NCBI GenBank assembly: GCA_964384555.1
Contig: CAYLLA010000013.1
Span: 1 to 35,011, forward strand
Reading direction: 5' to 3'
Length of the DNA: 35,011 nt
Origin: CAG-390 sp964384555
GTDB lineage: Bacteria > Bacillota > Clostridia > Oscillospirales > CAG-272
Positions 8,017-15,277 of this stretch are shown piece by piece; positions within the stretch are counted from its first letter, which is position 1, and every line of letters begins with the position of its first letter. Made by a program: the position numbers and the translations under genes. The notes under the pieces are model-generated. The model saw nothing but the letters and a program-made list of their open reading frames with translations. It searched no databases and was not told the origin of the DNA.

Positions 8017-9285
8017 TCAAAACAGCGGTCCGTTGCCCGCAAAAAAGTCATGCACGCGGTCAAGACCGTTTTGTATCTCGCTCATGGCCACTATGGCGCG
8101 GTCAAGCTTTGCGTGGCGCGCCTCAAGCTCGCCGCGCTCCTTCATTTTTATCAGCTCGTCATAACGACCCACAGCCTGCGCTATCATGTCGTCCCAAGAG
8201 ACATAAAGCCCATCCATCGCGCCCTCACCGAGCCGCCGCGAAAGCTCGCGGTCGGTGCAAAGCGACAAAAGCACCCGTGCCATATCGTCGGCGTCATCCG
8301 AGATCAAAATACCGCTGTAGCCGTCCTCCACGCCCTCCGCGGGGCTGGAATCCCGCACCAGCACGCTGGCTGTGCCGCAGGCCGCCGCCTCCTTGACCAC
8401 TATCGGGTTGTTATCGAACACCGAGGGGAGGAGGAGCATGTCGGCTGCCGAATATATCGCCCGCAGGCGGTCGCGATCCAGTACCTTGCCCGCAAATATG
8501 CAGGCATCCGCCAGACCGCACTCTGCCGCGTAGGCGCGTATCTCCTCAAGCTCCTGTCCATCGCCGACAAAAAGCATTGAAAATTCGCCGCCCGCCGCGC
8601 GGACGCGTTTGAGTCCGTCAAGGATAGTGCGCTGTCCCTTGTACCATTTCATGCGGCCAACGAACAAAAACAGCACACGGTCGGCGGGTATGCCAAGCTC
8701 GGCACGCACGGCGGCAATATCCGCCTCCGGCGCCGCCCCGCGCGGAAATTCCACGCCGTTGGGCATTATCTTTATCTCGCCCTCAAAGCCGAGACTGCGC
8801 AAATTATCCCCCGCGCCGCGGTTGACCGCCCACACCTCGTCGGCGGCGGCAATATTGTCCACCACTGCGCGGATGGCGGCATCGGATACCGCGCCGATCC
8901 TAAAGGCTTGCTTTATATCGATATCAAATTTTGTATGATATGTAAATACCAAGGGCGCGTCCGTAAGGTTGCGCAGCTCACGCGCCATAAAAAGTGATGC
9001 CATGGGGCAGTGCGCGTGTAAAATATCCGGCTTCCAATCGCTCATGCGGCGCATGGCGCGCGCATCAAAGGGATTGCCCGTGCGGTAGCCCACCATTTTT
9101 ACCGTGTTAAGGCTGGGGTAACGCACGACCTCAAATGGGTAATCATCGACAACGTCGGGATATTTGGGGGTGGCGACCATCGCCGCGCCGTATTTTTGCT
9201 GTATTACCGTTGCGTAGTTTACAACGGTGTTGGCCACGCCGTCTATCAGCGGCGGAAAGGAATCGTTAAATAAACATACATTCAT
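8017..9285 (-). CDS. Family-4 glycosyltransferase
   Basis: 422 aa from ATG 9285 (MNVCLFNDSFPP); a longer frame to 9387 would run through the promoter. Two Rossmann-like halves of a GT-B enzyme. The N-terminal acceptor half carries FPPLIDGVANTVVNY and 'HAHCPMASLFM'. The C-terminal donor half carries LFLFVGRMKWYKGQ and the 'FDNNPIVVKEAAACG' version of the E-x7-E signature. In clostridia such proteins are often diacylglycerol or surface-polymer glucosyltransferases, but donor and acceptor are not deducible here. No TM segments, so cytosolic or peripheral. First gene of an operon with the exporter; a functional link is not obvious. Confidence 0.9.
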   Translation of the reverse strand: MNVCLFNDSFPPLIDGVANTVVNYATVIQQKYGAAMVATPKYPDVVDDYPFEVVRYPSLNTVKMVGYRTGNPFDARAMRRMSDWKPDILHAHCPMASLFMARELRNLTDAPLVFTYHTKFDIDIKQAFRIGAVSDAAIRAVVDNIAAADEVWAVNRGAGDNLRSLGFEGEIKIMPNGVEFPRGAAPEADIAAVRAELGIPADRVLFLFVGRMKWYKGQRTILDGLKRVRAAGGEFSMLFVGDGQELEEIRAYAAECGLADACIFAGKVLDRDRLRAIYSAADMLLLPSVFDNNPIVVKEAAACGTASVLVRDSSPAEGVEDGYSGILISDDADDMARVLLSLCTDRELSRRLGEGAMDGLYVSWDDMIAQAVGRYDELIKMKERGELEARHAKLDRAIVAMSEIQNGLDRVHDFFAGNGPLF

Positions 9286-9404
9286 ATCCAAAAGATAAAA
9301 TTTTGGGATGCGCCCCGCCGCCCTGCGGCATTCGGGAGCGCAATATCGGCACGGCGGTTTCGGACTCTCCGCGCAGGTGGAATACAAAGATGATTTTACA
9401 TTTT

Positions 9405-9434
9405 ATTTTATCACATAAAATACCGTTTTGTCAA
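9405..9434 (-). promoter_or_regulatory. Promoter of glycosyltransferase-exporter operon
   Basis: On the minus strand, TTGACA (9434-9429), 18-bp spacer, TAAAAT (9410-9405), with an A/T-rich context. Confidence 0.75.
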
Positions 9435-9497
9435 GAAATATATTGTAAAACAGGCAGGAGAGTTTGTGACTTTCGCGCCGCCCGCCGGGATCTTAGG

Positions 9498-9531
9498 AAG
9501 AGATTTTTGCATCATGATGCAAAAATCTCTT
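9498..9531. repeat. 34-nt perfect palindrome
   Basis: AAGAGATTTTTGCATCA is followed directly by its exact inverted complement. It lies between the minus-strand promoter at 9405-9434 and the plus-strand promoter at 9611. It could be an operator, or a terminator for stray transcription; no gene ends here. The rest of 9435-9610 shows nothing recognisable. Confidence 0.85.
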
Positions 9532-9610
9532 TTAGAATACCCCGCGTGGGTCTTTCGGGGCGGTGGAGAGAGAAAATTGTGAACAAAATTTAAAGATTGC
9601 CGCGCGGTGC

Positions 9611-9638
9611 TTGACAAATCCGAATTACGTTGTATAAT
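9611..9638 (+). promoter_or_regulatory. Promoter of the aromatic amino-acid operon
   Basis: Perfect TTGACA (9611-9616) and perfect TATAAT (9633-9638) with a 16-bp spacer. The start site would be near 9645, giving a leader of about 390 nt before pheA. Confidence 0.9.
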
Positions 9639-9708
9639 AGCGTTATAAGAAGATTCCTGTCGCGCCGTGAGCGGCGGCGGGCTGATCCGAGTCTTTGGGA
9701 GGTATGAA

Positions 9709-9900
9709 ATGCAAGAGCGACGCCAAATAACAGCGGCCGAATGCCGTGCCATCTCCACCTCCGATAATTCTGCCAATGCCGCAGTGGCGGCAGTGGTATC
9801 CTTTGCCTTTATACTCGCAGTGCGCATTTTTGCGAACTGCTTTTTTTATTATTACCGCACCCCAAAGTTATATCCGCAAGGGAGCGCCGAGGCGGCGTGA
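9709..9900 (+). CDS. Phe/Tyr-rich leader peptide of the pheA-aro operon
   Basis: 63 aa from ATG 9709, with GGGAGG at 9697-9702 just upstream. The first ~30 residues are polar then Ala-rich. The second half is crowded with the operon's end products: Phe at 32, 34, 41, 45, 46 and Tyr at 47, 48, 49, 55, including the consecutive run CFFYYYR (codons 9838-9858). The stop at 9898-9900 is 16 nt before an intrinsic terminator. No protein family is recognised. Residues ~24-46 are hydrophobic, so a real small membrane protein is the main alternative. The codon run, placement and alternative RNA helices favour a control ORF. It is longer than classic leader peptides. Confidence 0.75.
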   Translation: MQERRQITAAECRAISTSDNSANAAVAAVVSFAFILAVRIFANCFFYYYRTPKLYPQGSAEAA

Positions 9901-9945
9901 TGATCACAAAAATGTGAGCGGTCTCTTTTGCGGGATCGCTTTTTT
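9841..9945 (+). promoter_or_regulatory. Candidate ribosome-mediated transcription attenuator
   Basis: The control codons F-F-Y-Y-Y are at 9841-9855. Strand 2, CCGCAAGGGAG (9874-9884), can pair continuously with CTCTTTTGCGG (9923-9933), 11 bp including two G-U pairs. The second strand is the loop and one base of the terminator hairpin (9917-9923/9934-9940), so both helices cannot form together. A ribosome stalled on the Tyr run would leave 9874 onward free, allowing antitermination. A ribosome reaching the stop at 9900 would cover strand 2, allowing the terminator. A small CGCCG-AGG-CGGCG hairpin (9885-9897) overlaps the same stretch. Mechanism is inferred from base pairing and codons only. 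Confidence 0.7.
9917..9945 (+). terminator. Attenuator terminator before pheA
   Basis: AGCGGTC (9917-9923) pairs with GATCGCT (9934-9940), one G-U, 10-nt loop, followed by TTTTTG. A second hairpin without a T-run (CTCCGCCG 9951-9958 with CGGCGGAG 9967-9974) follows. Confidence 0.82.
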
Positions 9946-10034
9946 GTTTTCTCCGCCGTGCGCGGGCGGCGGAGCGACCGAGCTTTATCAACAATTATTT
10001 TATAAGATACAAGACCACAACAGGAGAAGAAAAA

Positions 10035-11129
10035 ATGACGAACAAAACGATCGATGAGCTGAGGCTCAAGATAGACGAGATAGACGGCGGGATGGCACGT
10101 CTTTTTGAGGCACGTATGGATGTGTGCCGCGAGATAGCGGAATACAAGCAGGCGCACGCCCTGCCGATATGCGACCCCGCGCGTGAGGCGGCGGTGATAG
10201 CGGCGGCATCGGCGCGGGTATCCGACCCGGTGATGCGCGAGTACTACACCAGCTTTGTGGGGGACGTGATGAAGACCTCCCGCGCCTACCAAACGCGGCT
10301 TATGGACGGCGCGCGCGTGGTGTACAGCGGGGCGGAGGGCGCGTTTGCGCATATTGCCGCACTGCGGCTCTTTCCCGGCTCGCACCCCACGCCGAGACCG
10401 GATTTTGCCGCCGCCTATCACGCGGTGGAGGCGGGCGAGTTTGATTGCGCTGTACTGCCCATCGAGAACAGCTACGCGGGGGATGTGGGATCTGTTATGG
10501 ATCTTATCTTTTCCGGCTCGCTGTATGTCAGCAAAATGATAGAGCTTGAGGTGGATCACAGCCTGTTGGGCCTGCCGGGCGCGACTCTTGACGGCATCCG
10601 CACCGTTGTAAGCCACCCGCAAGCGCTTGAGCAGTGCGCCGAATTTTTGCGCGAGCGCGGGATCACTCCCGTAAGCTTTTCAAACACCGCGCTGGCGGCA
10701 AAGCATGTTTTGGAGCTTGGCGACAGCTCGGTGGCGGCCATAGCCTCGGCCGAGTCGGCGGAGATATACGGTCTTGAGACACTGGCGGAGCGCATCAATG
10801 CCGAGCGTGCCAACACCACCCGCTTTGCGGTGCTCTCCCGCTCGCTCAGTATGCCGAGCCCGGAGGCACGCAGCGGACACGAGCATTTTCTGCTTGTTTT
10901 CACCACCAAAAACGAGGCGGGTGCGCTGGCGCAACCGCTCAACATAATAGGCGCGCACAGCTTTAATATGCGCGGACTTCGCAGTCGCCCCCTGCGCGGC
11001 TCGGCTTGGAGCTATTATTTTCTGGTCGAGGCGGACGGCAATATCGCCTCCTATGACGGGCAAAACATGCTGCGCGAGCTTGGCGCGGTCTGCAGTGAGC
11101 TGAAGCTCGTCGGCGCGTATACAGATTAA
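10035..11129 (+). CDS. pheA: Bifunctional chorismate mutase / prephenate dehydratase
   Basis: 364 aa P-protein that converts chorismate to prephenate and then to phenylpyruvate. Residues ~1-85 are an AroQ-type mutase helix bundle (LRLKIDEIDGGMARLFEARM, then 'EYYTSFVGDVMKTSRAYQ'). Residues ~93-270 are the dehydratase, with VVYSGAEGAFAHIAA, 'LPIENSYAGDVGSVMD' and the catalytic 'NTTRF'. Residues ~280-360 are an ACT domain (GALAQPLNIIGAHSFNMRGL, RSRP) expected to give Phe feedback inhibition. RSRP replaces the E. coli-type ESRP, as I recall for clostridial relatives. Ribosome binding site AGGAG lies before ATG 10035. First structural gene after the attenuator. Confidence 0.96.
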   Translation: MTNKTIDELRLKIDEIDGGMARLFEARMDVCREIAEYKQAHALPICDPAREAAVIAAASARVSDPVMREYYTSFVGDVMKTSRAYQTRLMDGARVVYSGAEGAFAHIAALRLFPGSHPTPRPDFAAAYHAVEAGEFDCAVLPIENSYAGDVGSVMDLIFSGSLYVSKMIELEVDHSLLGLPGATLDGIRTVVSHPQALEQCAEFLRERGITPVSFSNTALAAKHVLELGDSSVAAIASAESAEIYGLETLAERINAERANTTRFAVLSRSLSMPSPEARSGHEHFLLVFTTKNEAGALAQPLNIIGAHSFNMRGLRSRPLRGSAWSYYFLVEADGNIASYDGQNMLRELGAVCSELKLVGAYTD

Positions 11130-11179
11130 AGATTAAAGCGGGCGGCACGAAAAAGACTTAAAGCAAGGGAGCAGATCTT

Positions 11180-12235
11180 ATGATCCTACCTGTAAGACAA
11201 AAAAACGGAGAATATGATATAGTCCTCGGGCAGGGAGTTGCCGCGCGGGCGGGGGAGCTTTTGCCGCTTGCGGGCGGCTCGCGTGCGCTGCTCGTGACTG
11301 ACAGCGGCGTCCCCTGTCGCTACTCGCGGGATATTGCCGAGGCACTTGCGGCACGCGGTGTTGCGGCCGATATCCTGACGATCCCCGCGGGGGAAGCATC
11401 AAAATCGCTTGAGGAGTACCGCGGCCTGCTCTCCCGCATGGCAAGCCTCGGCTTTACCAGGGCCGACAGCGTGCTGGCCGTGGGCGGCGGCGTGGTGGGG
11501 GATCTCGCCGGCTTTGCCGCCGCAACCTATATGCGCGGGGTGAGCTTTTATAACATCCCCACCACTCTGCTTGCCTGCCTTGATTCCTCTGTCGGCGGCA
11601 AGGTGGCTGTCGATATGGACGGGGTAAAAAACATTGTTGGCGCGTTTTATCCGCCGCGTCGGGTGCTGATAGATCCCACCCTTTTGCAAACGCTTGACCG
11701 CCGTCAGCTTGCGGCGGGGCTTTGCGAGGGGATAAAAATGGCGGCGACCTCCGACCGTGAGCTTTTTGAGCTGATCGAGCGGGAGGATGTGCTCGCCACC
11801 CCCGAGCTTATCCTGCGCGTGATCGAGGGCGGGCTTGCCGTCAAGCGCGCGGTGGTGGAGGCCGACCCGGAGGAGCACGGCCTGCGCCGCGTGCTGAATT
11901 TCGGTCACACCGTGGGACATGCCATTGAGAGCATGGCCGGCGGGCGACTGCTGCACGGCGAGTGCGTGGGGCTTGGCATGCTTGCCATGTCGGGCGAGCC
12001 GGCACGCACGCGCATTTTGGCGGTGCTGAAGAAATACGGCCTGCCCACCGAGCCGCCGCGGGATATCCCGGGCGGCGGGGAGGATGCCGCAAGAGAGCGG
12101 CTCATCTCGCTCCTCTTGCGCGATAAAAAGGCCGCCGGCGGTAGCATTTGCACCGTGTGGGTGGATAGGATCGGCGAGTTTGAATTTAAAATGATGAGCG
12201 CCGAGGAGCTGGCGCAGGTGCGCTTTGCGCAGTGA
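11180..12235 (+). CDS. aroB: 3-Dehydroquinate synthase
   Basis: 351 aa. Converts DAHP to 3-dehydroquinate with NAD and a divalent metal. Visible motifs: NAD-binding GGGVVGDLAGFAAATYMRG, 'PTTLLACLDSSVGGKVAVD', 'KNIVGAFYPP', 'GLCEGIKMA', and metal-binding 'NFGHTVGHAIE' and 'LLHGECVGLGM'. Length is normal. The start is preceded by AGGGAG, and the gene follows pheA by 50 nt. The last residues RFAQ and the stop codon lie in a GCGCTTTGCGCAGTGATGT repeat unit, so the C-terminus may have been altered by repeat insertion without harming known motifs. Confidence 0.96.
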   Translation: MILPVRQKNGEYDIVLGQGVAARAGELLPLAGGSRALLVTDSGVPCRYSRDIAEALAARGVAADILTIPAGEASKSLEEYRGLLSRMASLGFTRADSVLAVGGGVVGDLAGFAAATYMRGVSFYNIPTTLLACLDSSVGGKVAVDMDGVKNIVGAFYPPRRVLIDPTLLQTLDRRQLAAGLCEGIKMAATSDRELFELIEREDVLATPELILRVIEGGLAVKRAVVEADPEEHGLRRVLNFGHTVGHAIESMAGGRLLHGECVGLGMLAMSGEPARTRILAVLKKYGLPTEPPRDIPGGGEDAARERLISLLLRDKKAAGGSICTVWVDRIGEFEFKMMSAEELAQVRFAQ

Positions 12236-12248
12236 TGTCATCACTGCG
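12221..12248. repeat. Repeat unit and inverted repeat at the aroB stop
   Basis: GCGCTTTGCGCAGTGATGT-like unit starting at 12221. CGCAGTGATG (12228-12237) is exactly repeated inverted as CATCACTGCG (12239-12248) around a single T. A further partial unit (GCGCGAGTGATGTTGCATGCA) follows to about 12271. The aroB stop is inside the left arm. A small TCGGCC/GGCCGA hairpin at about 12304-12317 precedes aroC. Confidence 0.8.
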
Positions 12249-12332
12249 TGCGCGAGTGATGTTGCATGCATTCATCAACTAAAACAGCCCCAACGAAAAA
12301 ATATCGGCCGTGGCCGATGACAGGATAAAAAC

Positions 12333-13451
12333 ATGAAAAACGTATTTGGAAATGCGATCACGCTGACGCTGTTCGGCGAGAGCCACGGTGCGGAGATAGG
12401 CGTGGTGATAGACGGTCTCACCTCCGGTCTTTTGGTAGACGAGGGGGAGATAGCCGCCGCGCTGTCCCGCCGCCGTCCCTCCACCGCCGCCGACACCGCG
12501 CGGCGCGAGCCGGATCACTTTCGCATAGTCAGCGGCGTATACGGCGGCCGCACCACAGGCACACCTTTGGCGATACTGATCCCCAATGAGGACAAAAGAT
12601 CCGCGGATTACGAGGCGATGGCCGGGCTTTGCCGCCCGTCGCATGCCGACTACACTGCGCACCGCCGTTACGATGGCTTTGCCGACCCGCGGGGCGGCGG
12701 TCATTTTTCCGGCAGGATAACGGCGGCACTGGTCGCCGCGGGCGGAATATTTCTGCCCACCCTCCGCGCACTCGGTATCGACATCCACACTCGCATATGC
12801 CGCTGTGCGGGGATCGATGATGCCCCGCTCCCGCAGGACGAGGGTGGCATGGCGGCGGCAATGGCGGCCGCCGCGGGCAGGAGCTTTCCGGTTATTGACG
12901 AGTCGGCGGGCGCGCGCATGCTGGCGGCAATTGAGGAGGCAAAACGCGCGGGCGACAGCGTTGGCGGTGTTTGCGAGACCGTGATCCTCGGCATGCCCGC
13001 CGGGGTCGGTGAGCCGTGGTTTGACAGCCTTGAGGGGGTCCTCTCGCACGCGGCCTTCTCGCTGGGCGGCGTCAAGGGTATTGAGTTTGGCGGCGGCTTT
13101 GCGCTCTCCGATATGCGCGGCAGTGCGGCAAACGACCCCCTGCAAATGGAGGGCGAGCGCGTGGTGACCGCCAAAAATGATTCCGGCGGCATAGTCGGCG
13201 GAATATCAAACGGCATGCCGATAGTTTTTCGCACCGCGGTAAAGCCCACGCCGTCCATCGCGCGGGCGCAAAGCACGGTCGATCTTCGCCGCATGGCGAA
13301 TGCTGAGCTGTCCATCCCCGGGCGGCATGACCCAGCGATCGTTCGCCGCATCTGCCCGGTGCTTGAGAGCGTAACGGCGCACGTGATATGCGATATGATC
13401 ACCACACGCTTTGGCGCGGAGATACTGCGCGGCGGTCGCGGTGCGCTGTGA
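12333..13451 (+). CDS. aroC: Chorismate synthase
   Basis: 372 aa FMN-dependent enzyme that makes chorismate from EPSP. Signature segments: GESHGAEIGVVIDG (14-27), 'SRRRPSTAADTARREPDHFRI'-type substrate loop, 'RTTGTPLAILIPNEDKRS', 'RPSHADYTAHRRYDGFADPRG'-like region with GGGHFSGR, 'VKGIEFGGGFALSDMRGS', 'NDSGGIVGGISNG' and 'GRHDPAIVRR'. Full length, nothing missing. The start is set by AGGATAAAAACATG. The 97-nt gap after aroB holds repeat sequence but no terminator, so readthrough from the operon promoter is likely. Confidence 0.96.
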   Translation: MKNVFGNAITLTLFGESHGAEIGVVIDGLTSGLLVDEGEIAAALSRRRPSTAADTARREPDHFRIVSGVYGGRTTGTPLAILIPNEDKRSADYEAMAGLCRPSHADYTAHRRYDGFADPRGGGHFSGRITAALVAAGGIFLPTLRALGIDIHTRICRCAGIDDAPLPQDEGGMAAAMAAAAGRSFPVIDESAGARMLAAIEEAKRAGDSVGGVCETVILGMPAGVGEPWFDSLEGVLSHAAFSLGGVKGIEFGGGFALSDMRGSAANDPLQMEGERVVTAKNDSGGIVGGISNGMPIVFRTAVKPTPSIARAQSTVDLRRMANAELSIPGRHDPAIVRRICPVLESVTAHVICDMITTRFGAEILRGGRGAL

Positions 13452-13490
13452 TGTCGCTCGATCCTATAAAAAAACAAAGAAAAAAACAAA

Positions 13491-14768
13491 ATGAACAGTG
13501 AAAAAGATAAAAAAACGCCCGCCTTGGAGTACGGCCTGATAGGCGCACGCTTGGGGCACAGCTTTTCGCGCGAGATACACGCGCTGATAGCCGATTATGA
13601 TTACACTCTTTGCGAGCTTGACCCGCGCGGCGTGGTACAGCTGCTTGACGAGCGCCGCTTTCGCGCGATAAACGTGACCATCCCCTACAAGGAGACGGTC
13701 ATCCCCCTGCTTGACTGCATCTCGCCTGAGGCGCGGCGGATAGGCGCGGTAAACACCATCGTCAACCGCGGCGGGCGGCTTTACGGCTTTAATACCGATT
13801 ACTCGGGCGCGCGGGCACTGCTGGCTCACGCTGGGATCGACCCGCGCGGGCGGCGCGCCTTGGTGCTTGGCAGCGGTGGAACATCAAAAACTCTCAGCGC
13901 CGTGCTGACAGACAGCGGCGCGAGCGAGATACAGGTGGTCTCGCGCACGCCGAGGGATGGCCAGATCAGCTATGAGGATGCCTACTCCGCGCACGCGGAT
14001 GCCGAGCTGATAATAAACACCACGCCTGTCGGCATGTACCCAAACGTTGGGCAAACGCCGATAGATATCTCGCGCTTCCCCCGCCTTTGCGGGGTGGCGG
14101 ATGTGATATACAATCCCCTTTGCACTCTGCCGGTGCTTGAGGCACGCGCACGCAGCATCCCCGCCGAGGGCGGACTTTACATGCTGGCGGCACAGGCGGT
14201 GTACGCCTCCGCGCTCTTTTTGGGGCGGGAGGCAGACCCTGCCGATATCGACCGCGTGTGGCGCGAGGTGCGGCGCGGCAAGCAGAATATAGTGCTTATC
14301 GGCATGCCCTCCTGCGGCAAAAGCAGTGTGGGGCGGCGGATAGCCGAGCTGACCGGGCGGCGGTTTATCGATACCGATGAGCGGATAGTGACCGCCGCGG
14401 GGCGGGATATTCCCGCGATATTTGCCGAGCGGTGCGAGGCGGGCTTTCGCGCACTGGAATGCGAGGCGGTCGCCACGGCGGCGGCCGAGAGCGGTACGGT
14501 GATAGCCACCGGCGGCGGCGCGGTGCTGAATGAAAAAAATCTCCGCGCACTGCGGCAAAACGGCGTGATATGCTTTATCGACCGTCCGCTTTCAATGCTG
14601 TGCGGCACGCCCGACCGTCCGTTGGCGCAAAGCGACCGCGCACTTGCCGAGCTGTACGCACGCCGCTATCCCATCTATACCGCCGCGGCGGATATCACCG
14701 TCCCCGGCGACGGCACCGTTGAGGAAACGGCAAAAAGATTGCTTGAAAAAATTCAGAGCTTTGAGTGA
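13491..14768 (+). CDS. aroE-aroK: Shikimate dehydrogenase-shikimate kinase fusion
   Basis: 425 aa carrying two consecutive steps of the pathway. Residues ~12-260 are AroE: GARLGHSFS substrate site, 'NVTIPYKE' with the catalytic Lys, GAVNTIV, 'GFNTDYSGA', Rossmann 'LVLGSGGTSKTL' and 'NTTPVGMYPNVG'. Residues ~263-425 are AroK: Walker A GMPSCGKSS (271-279), DTDERI, 'GFRALECEA', 'IATGGGAVL', the lid 'DRPLAQ' and the 'RYPIY' end. No internal stop or start splits them. The order matches catalysis: dehydroshikimate to shikimate to shikimate-3-P. The N-terminus starts with a charged 'MNSEKDKK' extension. Confidence 0.95.
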   Translation: MNSEKDKKTPALEYGLIGARLGHSFSREIHALIADYDYTLCELDPRGVVQLLDERRFRAINVTIPYKETVIPLLDCISPEARRIGAVNTIVNRGGRLYGFNTDYSGARALLAHAGIDPRGRRALVLGSGGTSKTLSAVLTDSGASEIQVVSRTPRDGQISYEDAYSAHADAELIINTTPVGMYPNVGQTPIDISRFPRLCGVADVIYNPLCTLPVLEARARSIPAEGGLYMLAAQAVYASALFLGREADPADIDRVWREVRRGKQNIVLIGMPSCGKSSVGRRIAELTGRRFIDTDERIVTAAGRDIPAIFAERCEAGFRALECEAVATAAAESGTVIATGGGAVLNEKNLRALRQNGVICFIDRPLSMLCGTPDRPLAQSDRALAELYARRYPIYTAAADITVPGDGTVEETAKRLLEKIQSFE

Positions 14769-14833
14769 GGAAAGCCGCCGGGAATGTGTAAGATCTCCGC
14801 GGGGCGCCAAAACAACCAAAGGAAACAAAAATA

Positions 14834-15277
14834 ATGAAGCTTTTGATCATAAACGGTCCAAACATAAACATGCTTGGCATTCGCGAGCCGGGGATCTACG
14901 GCCGCGCGAGCTACACCGAGCTTTTGAACATGATAGAGGATCACGCGGCGCGTCGCGGCGTGCGATGCGAGACCTTTCAATCTAACCACGAGGGCGAGAT
15001 AGTGGACAGGATCCAAGCCGCCTATTTTGACGGCACCAACGGGATCGTGATAAATCCCGCCGCCTACACACACACAAGCGTGGCGATAGCGGATGCCATC
15101 TCCGCCGTCTCATTGCCCACCGTTGAGGTGCACATTTCCGACCCCGACAGCCGCGAGCCGTTCAGGCACACAAGCTACCTGCGCGATATCGCCGTGCTGA
15201 CCGTAAAGGGTCACGGCCTTGCCGGCTACATCGAGGCGATGGACTATCTTATCAACACATACGGCCATGAGAGCTGA
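14834..15277 (+). CDS. aroQ: Type II 3-dehydroquinate dehydratase
   Basis: 147 aa, typical for the small dodecameric type II enzyme that dehydrates 3-dehydroquinate. Motifs: INGPNINMLGIREPGIYG (with the catalytic Arg and the Tyr of the mobile loop), 'FQSNHEGEIVDRIQAA', 'INPAAYTHTSVAIADA' and 'VEVHISDPDSREPFRHTSYL'. The start follows AAAGGAAAC. Its end overlaps the aroA start by 11 nt, a sign of translational coupling. Confidence 0.96.
   Translation: MKLLIINGPNINMLGIREPGIYGRASYTELLNMIEDHAARRGVRCETFQSNHEGEIVDRIQAAYFDGTNGIVINPAAYTHTSVAIADAISAVSLPTVEVHISDPDSREPFRHTSYLRDIAVLTVKGHGLAGYIEAMDYLINTYGHES

Noticed and set aside
11399..12271. Long minus-strand ORF opposite aroB, and similar ones opposite aroC (12279-13145), aroE-aroK (13884-14558) and tyrA/aroF (17068-17820)
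   Set aside because: They are mirror frames created by GC-rich codon bias of clearly identified genes; no ribosome binding sites and His/Arg-rich low-complexity products.
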